A stretch of DNA of 64,000 nt from Closterium sp. Naga37s-1 (Eukaryota > Streptophyta > Zygnematophyceae > Desmidiales > Closteriaceae), in contig CANJKZ010000172.1 in NCBI GenBank assembly GCA_947471745.1, positions 2,784,501 to 2,848,500 on the forward strand, in the 5' to 3' direction. Every line of letters begins with the position of its first letter. Position 1 is the stretch's first letter. Shown here in pieces: positions 1 through 11,700 of the stretch. A model generated the notes under the pieces. That model was not told the origin of the DNA. It was given only the letters and a program-made list of their open reading frames with translations, and made no database searches. Both the position numbers and the translations under genes were made by a program.

Positions 1-3000
1 ATCCGTTACGCTGCTGAGGGGCCCGGCCTTGGAATGGTGGCGCCAACTCACGCAGACTGCTATTAGAAGGGCTCAGTTAGACGGGCAACAACAGGGCGAG
101 GGGCACGCAGCTGCAACTTCGAGCTTAGGGAGTTTAGCTTTGGGTGTTACCACGGTTCCGACGACATGGGAAGGATTTGAAGCGGCGCTGAAAAGTAGGT
201 TCGACTTGGTGAATGCCTCCGAGGCTGCTAGGAAGCGTCTGCGTCATTTCCGACAGATAGGAAACGTCCAGGAGTACACACGACAGTTCTTGAGCACCTG
301 CAATGAGATAGACGACATCACGGAAGCAGATATGCGCGATCGCTACCTCGAAGGGCTAAAGTCGGACATAGCAGAGATTATTGCGATTCACTGATTGTCC
401 ACCTTCGAGTCGGTAGTCGCAGCATCAGAACGCGTCGACGCAGTACGAAGCCGACAAACCGATCAACGACGCTCGATCGAGGAACGGACCGTCGCGGCGA
501 GTTCCGGGAGCTGCCATAGTGGAGCGATGGGGGCACATCATTCACAGCTATCATCAATGCTGTTTGTGTGCGACAGTTGGTGAAGCGAGCAGCGCGAATC
601 TTTGCAGTCTTCCTTGAGGAGGTGGAAGCTGAGGAGGGGAAAGGAGGGAGCGCAGCAGTTGGCGAGAAGGCGGAGTTTAGAGACGTTTTCCCTGACGAGT
701 TGCCCCAAGGGTTGCCTCCGAGCCGAGAAGTTGACCATCAAATAGAGTTGGAGCCGGGAAGCAGGCCAGTAGCGAAGCCGCAGTGGAGGTTGAGTCCAAC
801 AAAGACAGAGGAGATGACGCAGCAGGTTAAGCACTTCTTAGCGCCGGGGTTCATTCAGCCATCTAGATCGCCTTGGGCAGCACCGATCCTTTTCGCACCT
901 AAGAAAGACGGGCGGTTACGGATGTGCATAGATTACCGCGCACTGAACGCCGCCACCGTCAAGAACAGATTTCCAGTGCCCAGAGTAGCGGATCTTCTCG
1001 ATGCAGTGCAGGAAGCTAGATTTTTCTCAAAGATCAACCTTCGCTCAGGTTACCACCAAATTCGTGTAGTGCCAGAGGACCAGCACAAAACGGTGCTTCG
1101 TACGAAGCAGGCGTTGTACGAGTTTAGGGTTCTACCGTTTGGTTTGACCAACGCCCCAGCGACGTTTCAGATGCTCATGAATACCGTTCTCTCCGAGTTC
1201 CTAGGGTCGTTCGTCGTAGTTTACCTAGACGACATCCTCATCTTCTCGAAAACGAAAGAGGAGCACGTGTAGCACTTGCAAAAGGTCTTCGAGGTCTAAC
1301 AGAGGGAGCAGTTGTATGCCAAGCAGTCGAAGTGCGAGTTCTTCCTCCCCGAGGTCGAGTTTCTCGGTCACGTCGTATCTGCTAGTGGCATTAGGACCGA
1401 CCCAAAGAAGATCGCAGCAGTACAGGATTGGTAGCACCGACCTCAGTCAAGGAACTGCAAAGCTTCCTCGGATTCGCCAATTATTACCATCGTTTCGTTC
1501 AGGGTTACGCTTCCATCGCTAGTCCACTCGCCGATCTACTTCGGAAGGGCGTAGAGTACGTTTGGGGTCAAGCGTAGCAGCAGGCGTTCGAGTAGATGAA
1601 GCAGTCGCTCACGTCTTCGCCGACACTTTCGTACCCTGATCCCACTTGCCCATACGTTGTAGTGACCGACGCATCAGACCAGGCCATTGGAGCGGTGCTT
1701 CTTCAGGACCAGGGCCGCGGTTTGCAGCCAATTGCGTACGAGTCGCGTAAGCTTAGGGGAGCGGAGTTGAACTATCCGATTCACGACAAGGAGGCGCTCG
1801 CGATCATCAATGCGTATAAGGTGTGGAGGTGCTACCTAGAGGGGGCAGATAGTGTTATACGTACGGACCACTGTTCGCTTCGTTTCCTCAAGTCGCAGCC
1901 GCAGCTGAGTCGTCGCCAGGCTAGATGGATGAAGTTCATGGAGGGGAGTTTCCACTACAGGATAGAGTACAAGCCAGGCGTGCGCAACCCAACAGATCCG
2001 CTCACTCGCCCTAGTTGCCAACTCGCTAGTCTCATAGTCACTACCGGCCATCCACTTCTCACGGCACTCTTTGATCACGGATACACTGTAGAACCCGATT
2101 TCATACCGCAGCCGCCCGCAGGAGCAGAGGTGCAGGGTAGTGTCTACATACGGAAGGGTACCACACGGATTTGGGTTCCAGCCCACCGCCCTCTTCGTCA
2201 GCTCCTTCTTTCCGAGGCGCACGATGTAGTTAATGCAGGTCACTTTGGAGCAGATAAGACGGCTAAGACGCTTAGTCGCACGTACTTCTTGCCAGGGCTT
2301 GCCGCAGACGTAGAGGATTACATTCGCTCGTGCGACACGTGTCAGCGTACGAAATCCTCTCGACAGCGTAAAGCAAGAATTTTGTAGCCGATTCCACCGC
2401 CCGACCGCCATTGGCAGGTAGTTACCATGGATTTCATCATGGCTTTGCCGCGCACAGTTAGGGGTCACGATGCCATCTTCGTGGTGGTGGATAAGTTCTC
2501 TCGAGCAGCGCACTTCACCCCCACGCAAGGAAAGGTCACAGCAGAGGAAGCCGCGACGATGTTCGTAGATAACGTAGTCCGACTGCACGGGGTTCCAGAT
2601 TCTATCATCTCAGACCGCGACCCTCGTTTCATTTCGAAGTTCTGGAAGCAACTTTTCGCACTGTTTGGGACTCGCTTAGCCATGTCGTCGGCGTACCATC
2701 CAGAGACAGACGGACAGACTGAGCGCGTGAACCAGACGTTGGAGCAGATTCTTCGCAGCATCACGATGCACGACGCAGCCGCATGGGACAAGAAGCTGAG
2801 CATGGCCGAGTTTGCCTACAACAACACGCACCACTCGTCCACAGGCATGTCACCGTTCTTCGCACTGTATGTTCAGCACCACAATGTCCCCACTCGTGTC
2901 AATCTCACGCCCACACTCCCTCGTGCGGACAACTTCCACCTGCATCTCACTTTCATTCATGATCACGTGAGGAAGCACCTTGAGCTCGCAAATGCACGCA

Positions 3001-3870
3001 TGGCACGCACCACCAACCGCAGTCGTCGTGAGGTGTCGTTTTCAGTTGGCGACCGTGTCCTTTTGGATAGCCATAACCTCCGACTGCCACAGGACAGCAA
3101 GCTCCGCTCACGTTTCATTGGCCCATTTGTCATTGAGCGCCCACTTGGTCCAGTCGCATACCGCCTTCGCCTTTCCGCTCATTTCCGCATGCATCCGACA
3201 TTCCACGTGTCTCTTCTTCGTCCTTACACCGATCCCAATGCCACCTTCTCGGGCCGTGACCGCACTCCACTGCCGGTAGCTGTTGACACTGACGAGCCCG
3301 CCTACCAGATCCAACGTATCCTCAGGCACCGTCGCCGTCTCCAGGGAGGTGTCTCTTTCATCGACTTCTTGGTTCGTTGGCGTGGTTACGATGCAGCCGA
3401 CGACAGCTGGGTTTCTTCGTCCACCCTGTCTCTCGACAACGCTTGCCTCCAAGCGTACCTTTCGGTCTGCAGGCGCCGCGGACGTCGCCTCCTTGGGAGG
3501 CGGGTAGTGTTACGGGGTACTTTACTTTTGAAGGGTGGTTTACCCTAAACATTCCCCCAACCGAATTCCAACCTTATCTCCATCCAATCTCATAAGGATC
3601 GCCTTGATTTCCTTGTGCCACGTGGCACTCTAGCTTTCTTGCATTCTACTTCGTAGTCCCACAAACTACTTTCCGACATTAGCTCTTGCATGCTATATCA
3701 ACCTTGCTTGTACTTGCCATTAGCAACCAATTCTTATTCAACCATTACTCTGTTACTTCTTCGTCTATTTCGCTAAAACTTCTTTCGCCAAAGTCTTCCG
3801 CCGCGTTTTATTATCGACTTATTAGTCGACTCCGCTATTGTCTAGCGGATACAGGCCGAGGGGCCTAACA
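1..3870 (+). mobile_element. Ty3/gypsy chromovirus-type element, copy 1 (5' end outside window)
   Basis: The window opens inside the gag region of an LTR retrotransposon. In order it holds the end of gag, reverse transcriptase (about 750-1270), RNase H (about 1600-2000), the integrase zinc-binding and core regions (about 2200-2900), and a C-terminal chromodomain (about 3350-3430, with a VRWRGY motif). It closes with an LTR at 3508-3870. The order RT, RNase H, integrase and the chromodomain place it in the chromodomain branch of Ty3/gypsy. It is a broken fossil with several interruptions. The same broken pattern is present in the second copy, so the two copies share a common already-decayed source. 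It lies head-to-tail with copy 2 and shares the 3508-3870 LTR. Confidence 0.9.
3508..3870 (+). repeat. Shared central LTR of the gypsy tandem
   Basis: 363 bp from TGTTACGGGG to GGCCTAACA, with TG...CA ends. It serves as 3' LTR for copy 1 and 5' LTR for copy 2, and is followed directly by the primer-binding site. Confidence 0.9.
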
Positions 3871-3872
3871 CT

Positions 3873-3885
3873 TGGTATCAGAGCC
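3873..3885 (+). other. Primer-binding site, initiator tRNA-Met type
   Basis: TGGTATCAGAGCC lies two bases after the LTR. It is the complement of the 3' end of plant initiator tRNA-Met, the usual primer of plant LTR elements. Confidence 0.85.
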
Positions 3886-6800
3886 TTCGCGGGGAGCGAC
3901 TTCCAACGAACGATCGTCGACGATGAGACTACGACGTCATCGTCCCGCGGTGCCGACTTGCAGACTTGGAGTCGTCGAGCCGACATGGATGAAACCATGA
4001 ATGCTGTCCCCAACGACATGGGCAACACGCTTGCTCAACTCATGCGCCAACTTGAAACGTTGACGCTGGAAAATCGTTAGGTACGGGCTGAAATGCAACA
4101 GCTTCGTGAATTCGCGTCTATTCTCCAGGGTCATGCCGCACCAACTCTTGCACCCAACACGTCGACTGGCGCAGAAGCGCTGCCGAAACGTCAAAGCGTG
4201 CTCAAGCCGCAGAAGCCCGAGCCGTTCGACCCAAGTCAACGCGACGCGAACCTGCGGACGTGGATCTTCATGCTCAACAATTACTTTTCCGCGAGCGGGT
4301 TGCAAGTGGCGGACGCGCAGCAGCGGGTCGAGTACTCCGTTACGCTGCTGAGGGGCCCGGCCTTGGAATGGTGGCGCCAACTCACGCAGACTGCTATTAG
4401 AAGGGCTCAGTTAGACGGGCAACAACAGGGCGAGGGGCACGCAGCTGCAACTTCGAGCTTAGGGAGTTTAGCTTTGGGTGTTACCACGGTTCCGACGACA
4501 TGGGAAGGATTTGAAGCGGCGCTGAAAAGTAGGTTCGACTTGGTGAATGCCTCCGAGGCTGCTAGGAAGCGTCTGCGTCATTTCCGACAGATAGGAAACG
4601 TCCAGGAGTACACACGACGGTTCTTGAGCACCTGCAATGAGATAGACGACATCACGGAAGCAGATATGCGCGATCGCTACCTCGAAGGGCTAAAGTCGGA
4701 CATAGCAGAGATTATTGCGATTCACTGATTGTCCACCTTCGAGTCGGTAGTCGCAGCATCAGAACGCGTCGACGCAGTACGAAGCCGACAAACCGATCAA
4801 CGACGCTCGATCGAGGAACGGACCGTCGCGGCGAGTTCCGGGAGCTGCCATAGTGGAGCGATGGGGGCACATCATTCACAGCTATCATCAATGCTGTTTG
4901 TGTGCGACAGTTGGTGAAGCGAGCAGCGCGAATCTTTGCAGTCTTCCTTGAGGAGGTGGAAGCTGAGGAGGGGAAAGGAGGGAGCGCAGCAGTTGGCGAG
5001 AAGGCGGAGTTTAGAGACGTTTTCCCTGACGAGTTGCCCCAAGGGTTGCCTCCGAGCCGAGAAGTTGACCATCAAATAGAGTTGGAGCCGGGAAGCAGGC
5101 CAGTAGCGAAGCCGCAGTGGAGGTTGAGTCCAACAAAGACAGAGGAGATGACGCAGCAGGTTAAGCACTTCTTAGCGCCGGGGTTCATTCAGCCATCTAG
5201 ATCGCCTTGGGCAGCACCGATCCTTTTCGCACCTAAGAAAGACGGGCGGTTACGGATGTGCATAGATTACCGCGCACTGAACGCCGCCACCATCAAGAAC
5301 AGATTTCCAGTGCCCAGAGTAGCGGATCTTCTCGATGCAGTGCAGGAAGCTAGATTTTTCTCAAAGATCAACCTTCGCTCAGGTTACCACCAAATTCGTG
5401 TAGTGCCAGAGGACCAGCACAAAACGGTGCTTCGTACGAAGCAGGCGTTGTACGAGTTTAGGGTTCTACCGTTTGGTTTGACCAACGCCCCAGCGACGTT
5501 TCAGATGCTCATGAATACCGTTCTCTCCGAGTTCCTAGGGTCGTTCGTCGTAGTTTACCTAGACGACATCCTCATCTTCTCGAAAACGAAAGAGGAGCAC
5601 GTGTAGCACTTGCAAAAGGTCTTCGAGGTCTAACAGAGGGAGCAGTTGTATGCCAAGCAGTCGAAGTGCGAGTTCTTCCTCCCCGAGGTCGAGTTTCTCG
5701 GTCACGTCGTATCTGCTAGTGGCATTAGGACCGACCCAAAGAAGATCGCAGCAGTACAGGATTGGTAGCACCGACCTCAGTCAAGGAACTGCAAAGCTTC
5801 CTCGGATTCGCCAATTATTACCGTCGTTTCGTTCAGGGTTACGCTTCCATCGCTAGTCCACTCGCCGATCTACTTCGGAAGGGCGTAGAGTACGTTTGGG
5901 GTCAAGCGTAGCAGCAGGCGTTCGAGTAGATGAAGCAGTCGCTCACGTCTTCGCCGACACTTTCGTACCCTGATCCCACTTGCCCATACGTTGTAGTGAC
6001 CGACGCATCAGACCAGGCCATTGGAGCGGTGCTTCTTCAGGACCAGGGCCGCGGTTTGCAGCCGATTGCGTACGAGTCGCGTAAGCTTAGGGGAGCGGAG
6101 TTGAACTATCCGATTCACGACAAGGAGGCGCTCGCGATCATCAATGCGTATAAGGTGTGGAGGTGCTACCTAGAGGGGGCAGATAGTGTTATACGTACGG
6201 ACCACTGTTCGCTTCGTTTCCTCAAGTCGCAGCCGCAGCTGAGTCGTCGCCAGGCTAGATGGATGAAGTTCATGGAGGGGAGTTTCCACTACAGGATAGA
6301 GTACAAGCCAGGCGTGCGCAACCCAACAGATCCGCTCACTCGCCCTAGTTGCCAACTCGCTAGTCTCATAGTCACTACCGGCCATCCACTTCTCACAGCA
6401 CTCTTTGATCACGGATACACTGTAGAACCCGATTTCATACCGCAGCCGCCCGCAGGAGCAGAGGTGCAGGGTAGTGTCTACATACGGAAGGGTACCACAC
6501 GGATTTGGGTTCCAGCCCACCGCCCTCTTCGTCAGCTCCTTCTTTCCGAGGCGCACGATGTAGTTAATGCAGGTCACTTTGGAGCAGATAAGACGGCTAA
6601 GACTCTTAGTCGCACGTACTTCTTGCCAGGGCTTGCCACAGACGTAGAGGATTACATTCGCTCGTGCGACACGTGTCAGCGTACGAAATCCTCTCGACAG
6701 CGTAAAGCAAGAATTTTGTAGCCGATTCCACCGCCCGACCGCCATTGGCAGGTAGTTACCATGGATTTCATCATGGTTTTGCCGCGCACAGTTAGGGGTC

Positions 6801-7841
6801 ACGACGCCATCTTCGTGGTGGTGGATAAGTTCTCTCGAGCAGCGCACTTCACCCCCACGCAAGGAAAGGTCACAGCAGAGGAAGCCGCGACGATGTTCGT
6901 AGATAACGTAGTCCGACTGCACGGGGTTCCAGATTCTATCATCTCAGACCGCGACCCTCGTTTCATTTCGAAGTTCTGGAAGCAGCTTTTCACACTGTTT
7001 GGGACTCGCTTAGCCATGTCGTCGGCGTACCATCCAGAGACAGACGGACAGACTGAGCGCGTGAACCAGACGTTGGAGCAGATTCTTCGCAGCATCACGA
7101 TGCACGACGCAGCCGCATGGGACAAGAAGCTGAGCATGGCCGAGTTTGCCTACAACAACACGCACCACTCGTCCACAGGCATGTCACCGTTCTTCGCACT
7201 GTATGTTCAGCACCACAATGTCCCCACTCGTGTCAATCTCACGCCCACACTCCCTCGTGCGGACAACTTCCACCTGCATCTCACTTTCATTCATGATCAC
7301 GTGAGGAAGCACCTTGAGCTCGCAAATGCACGCATGGCACGCACCACCAACCGCAGTCGTCGTGAGGTGTCGTTTTCAGTTGGCGACCGTGTCCTTTTGG
7401 ATAGCCATAACCTCCGACTGCCACAGGACAGCAAGCTCCGCTCACGTTTCATTGGCCCATTTGTCATTGAGCGCCCACTTGGTCCAGTCGCATACCGCCT
7501 TCGCCTTTCCGCTCATTTCCGCATGCATCCGACATTCCACGTGTCTCTTCTTCGTCCTTACACCGATCCCAATGCCACCTTCTCGGGCCGTGACCGCACT
7601 CCACTGCCGGTAGCTGTTGACACTGACGAGCCCGCCTACCAGATCCAACGTATCCTCAGGCACCGTCGCCGTCTCCAGGGAGGTGTCTCTTTCATCGACT
7701 TCTTGGTTCGTTGGCGTGGTTACGATGCAGCCGACGACAGCTGGGTTTCTTCGTCCACCCTGTCTCTCGACAACGCTTGCCTCCAAGCGTACCTTTCGGT
7801 CTGCAGGCGCCGCGGACGTCGCCTCCTTGGGAGGCGGGTAC

Positions 7842-8204
7842 TGTTACGGGGTAATTTACTGTACTTTTGAAGGGTGGTTTTCCCTAAACATTCCCCCAAC
7901 CGAATTCCAACCTTATCTCCATCCAATCCCATAAGGATTGCCTTGATTTCCTTGTGCCACGTGGCACTCTAGCTTTCTTGCATTCTACTTCGTAGTCCCA
8001 CAAACTACTTTCCGACATTCGCTCTTGCATGCTATATCAACCTTGCTTGTACTTGCCATTATCAACAAATTCTTTCAACCATTACTCTGTTACTTCTTCG
8101 TCTATTTCGCTAAAACTTCTTTCGCCAAAGTCTTCCACCGCGTTTTATTATCGACTTAGTCGACTCCGCTATTGTTTAGCGGATACAGGCCGAGGGGCCT
8201 AACA
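7842..8204 (+). repeat. 3' LTR of gypsy copy 2
   Basis: Counterpart of 3508-3870, about 97 percent identical by eye, ending CCTAACA at 8204. A clear break to unrelated sequence follows. Confidence 0.88.
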
Positions 8205-8663
8205 CATTTTACCTTTTACCGTATCTGGGCGGCTGATGACTGAAGGACTGTACCAAATCAATACAACAATCCCCTTTCATTGACATCAGCACACTTCTAG
8301 CCAATCAGGTCACGTAACTCACGAATGCGTAATTTGGAACAGCACTTTAGCACTACAGTAATTTCTGCAAATGCAAAACTCTCTCACGCAACCCCAACTA
8401 CCGCTAGACCTTATGGAGGGGCTTGACCACTCCAATGGGACAGGAGTCGGTGATCAATTAAAGAGGGTATCTGCACATCACAACAAGCACGCAACCACAT
8501 CAATGCAAAACATGCAATACACTCCACACATTGTTAGCAGGCATCAAGCGCAAAATCTCTGCAAAACGATTCAGTGCTATATATAGTAATCGGAATAGCC
8601 AGTGATTAGACAGCCAAACAACGGCCACCCGTCCACCCACCCAGCCCCCCAACCAGACCACCC
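8205..8663. other. Gene-free stretch, presumed last intron or 3' flank of the erlin gene
   Basis: Neither strand shows a convincing coding segment. The expected short final erlin exon (beginning V-P-N-M after the D-K junction in plant homologs) was searched for by eye on the minus strand and not found. It may lie beyond the gypsy elements or be lost. Confidence 0.5.
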
Positions 8664-8745
8664 ACGCACCAAAGAAGAGCTTGGTGTCGTTGGCGAGTGC
8701 CTCTATGAACCACTGAGCTCAAGGAAGAGTGCAGTGAGCAGTGCA
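8664..8745 (-). pseudogene. Echo of the last visible erlin exon
   Basis: A degraded copy of the 3' part of the erlin exon at 8794-8902, located 125 bp downstream in the gene's direction. The shared core (AAGAAGAGCTTGGTGT, GGCGAGTGCCTCTATG on the plus strand) is obvious. The copy lacks about eight bases at the donor side and has a one-base frame change that puts a stop in the copied frame, so it is not a functional second exon. Confidence 0.8.
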
Positions 8746-8793
8746 CCTTTGATTTTTGAGTCGACTCGAACAACAGAGCACCTACGCACGCAC

Positions 8794-11700
8794 CTTATCA
8801 CCAAAGAAGAGCTTGGTGTTGTTGGCGAGTGCCTCTATGGATTTGAGCTTCAGGAAGGGCGCAGTGAGCAGCGCACTGTTGGCCTCTGCCTCACGCATCA
8901 CTCTGTACATGGGCAGGCAGTTGGACACACATGCACGTGCACACATGCACACAAGCACACGCAGACACGCAGACACACGCACACGCAGAGACGCAGACAC
9001 GCACATGCACGCACGCATGCACGCACGCACGCACGCATGCGCATGCACACACACAGACACACGCACACGCAGACACGCAGACAGGTAGACACCCACACGC
9101 ACGCACGCAGACACGCAGACACGCACGCACGCACGCACGCACACAAACACAGACACACACACGGCTGAATCCTCTCTCCTTGCACGAACCCCCACTTTTC
9201 TGTAGCATGTGAAGCTCAATAAAAATACCTCTTAGAAACAAAGAACACCTCGGGAAAAAAAAAAGACTTCTTTTTTTTTCTGTTGAAAGATACGAGTTCT
9301 TCCCACAGCGGGCTGGATTGGGCACGGCTGAACCAGGGGAGGAGCATGCCCACAAACACGGCACACAGGTAGCACGCCAGCAAGCACAGCACCCAGGAAA
9401 CCAACCAGCACCTGTAGTGATGCGCATCGGCAAGAGCCTTCTCGTGCGCCAAAAACACCTCGTCGTTTATTTGCTGCTGCCGCTGCTGCGACTCCTTCTC
9501 CCGCACCCGCTGCTCCATCAGTACTCGGCTCACCTTGATGGGGGGAGAAATGGGGGAGCAAGGGGAGGGAGGTGCAAGGACGGGAAAGGAGGGAAAAGAG
9601 AGGGGTTGAGCACGATGTGACGACATGAGAGGAGGGAACACCAGGGAATGGGGATCGGCAGGTTGGGGAGGAGTGGGGTGAGGTGGACGCAGAATGGAGT
9701 GAGAGAGAGGAGGCACATGCATGGGAGAGCTCAAGTGGAATGGATGCACGCACACCAAACATTCCATCCCATCCCATCCCAGTCCATGATACGGGGAGCA
9801 AAGGTAGACAACGGTATCCCCCGTGCTCCCATCCCACCTGTGCAGCCATCTCAGCCTCGCTGACTGCCCTCTTTCTCCACCACCTTCTGTCGCTCAATCA
9901 CTATCAGCACCTGCCAGGGGGGAGAAGGGAGCAGAGAGAAGGGGGGGGAAGAGGGAAGAAGGAGCGTGGGGTGGGGGGCATGAGCAGGCAAGCATGGTTT
10001 GGAAGAACATAGGGTAGAAGGAGGGGAAGTTTAGAGAGATAGTGAACAAGAGGGAGAGAATGAAGCAGAGTGGGAAATGAAGTATGTGGTGGAAGACAGA
10101 AGAGAGAGAAAAGAAGAGGGAAAAAGGTAGAGAGGAAGAGACAATGTGGACATGAAGGATGCACTTGCTTTTCCCATACTTACGCATGCCATCAAACACA
10201 CATGCAAAAACCCTTCAGAACATGTCTGCTTGCTCGCCTTTGTACAAAAACATGCACAATCTCGCACAGACACAAACACACACACACACATACACACACA
10301 CACACACACACACGCGCGCACACACACAAACCCACCCACACACACACACACACACGCAGACACACGCACACGCACACACACACACACATACACACACACA
10401 CACGCACAGGCACACACACGCACACACACACACCCACACACCTACACATGCACACCCACACTCCCACACACCTACACATCTACACACACCCACCTTGGTC
10501 CTCTCCTCTTCCATCTGCTCGTAGTTGCGTGCGATGACGGGCGGGATCTTGGGCTTGGTGACGCGCACGCCAATGATCTCGATGCCTGGTGCATACTGCA
10601 CCAGGTCCCGCATGATCGCCTCCTTCACCTTCTCGTCTATCTGATGCCAGTGGTGCATGGTGGGCAGTGGTGGAGAATGGTGGGGAGTGGTGGTGGAGTG
10701 GTGGTGCATGGTGGTGCATGGGTGAATGGTCGCATCACCCACACAGGAGCCATCGCACATTACGCACGGGGCAGAGTCAGGGGTAGAGCCATTTGTGGGT
10801 GTGATGGGTGCATGTGATGCACGGCAGATGACGACAGAGAGAGCCATGCACCCTCCAACACTCACTGTGTGCTCAACACAGAAGCTGCCTGTGCACCACC
10901 TGCCCACCTGGTCAGAGAGGCCCATGGCCTTCCCCACATCTGGCCACGTCTATACTATACCTGCATGCTCACCGCTTCTTCCCACCCCATGCATGCTCGC
11001 TGTGCTCCGCAGGGAAGTTCTACATTTCCCCTCCCCCTCCCAGCACATCTCCCCCAACACCACCCCCCCACCACATCCTTTCCACTCCATCCCCCCACCA
11101 CACTCCCCCCACACCACATCACCCCCACACCACATCACCCCCACACCACATCACCCCCACACCACACCCCCCCAGACCACATCCCCCCCACACCGCATCC
11201 CCCCCACACCGCATCCCCACAAATAACACCAAACCCACCACCATATCCCCACCGGACCCCTCTCCTCCCATAAAGAGCAACCTGGTCGAAGAGGTCTGCT
11301 GCAGCGTGTGCGCGCTGGGAGGTGATTCAACTCGTGCACCCCGAAAGCCGCGCGCACTGCACCTGGTCGAAGAGGTCGATGTAGACCTGCTGCAGCGAGT
11401 GCGCACTGCAGAACTGGTTGATCTCGTGGTGAATCTTGTCGTAGATCCACGTCTTGTCGTAGTTCACCCCGTACTGCTTTATCGTCTCGTGCACGTAGTC
11501 GTGCCGAAGCCTGTTCACCACCTGCGAGAGGGGTGGGGGGGGGGGGGGGGAGGGGGGAGATGGGGGAGGGGAGGGGAAACAGGAAGCGGTGAGGAGTGAG
11601 TTGGAGGCGGGAGGGGGTGGAGTGGGATGGGAAGAGGGGCGAAAAGTGGGGAGAGAGGGTGGTACAGAGTGCAGAACACGAGAAATGGAACTGGGGGAGG

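Larger units (their letters stand above)
3508..8204 (+). mobile_element. Ty3/gypsy chromovirus-type element, copy 2, full-length but broken
   Basis: LTR to LTR the element is about 4.7 kb. Parts are: 5' LTR 3508-3870; primer-binding site 3873-3885; gag about 3990-4730; reverse transcriptase about 5080-5610; RNase H about 5930-6350; integrase about 6540-7250; chromodomain about 7680-7770; 3' LTR 7842-8204. Both LTRs begin TGTTACGGGG and end CCTAACA. It is an inactive fossil with several interruptions. The internal region differs from copy 1 at only about a dozen sites over some 3.5 kb, a constant offset of 4334 bases. The two LTRs differ at about nine sites plus three small indels in 363 bp. 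No target-site duplication can be tested because the upstream end is outside the window. Confidence 0.92.
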
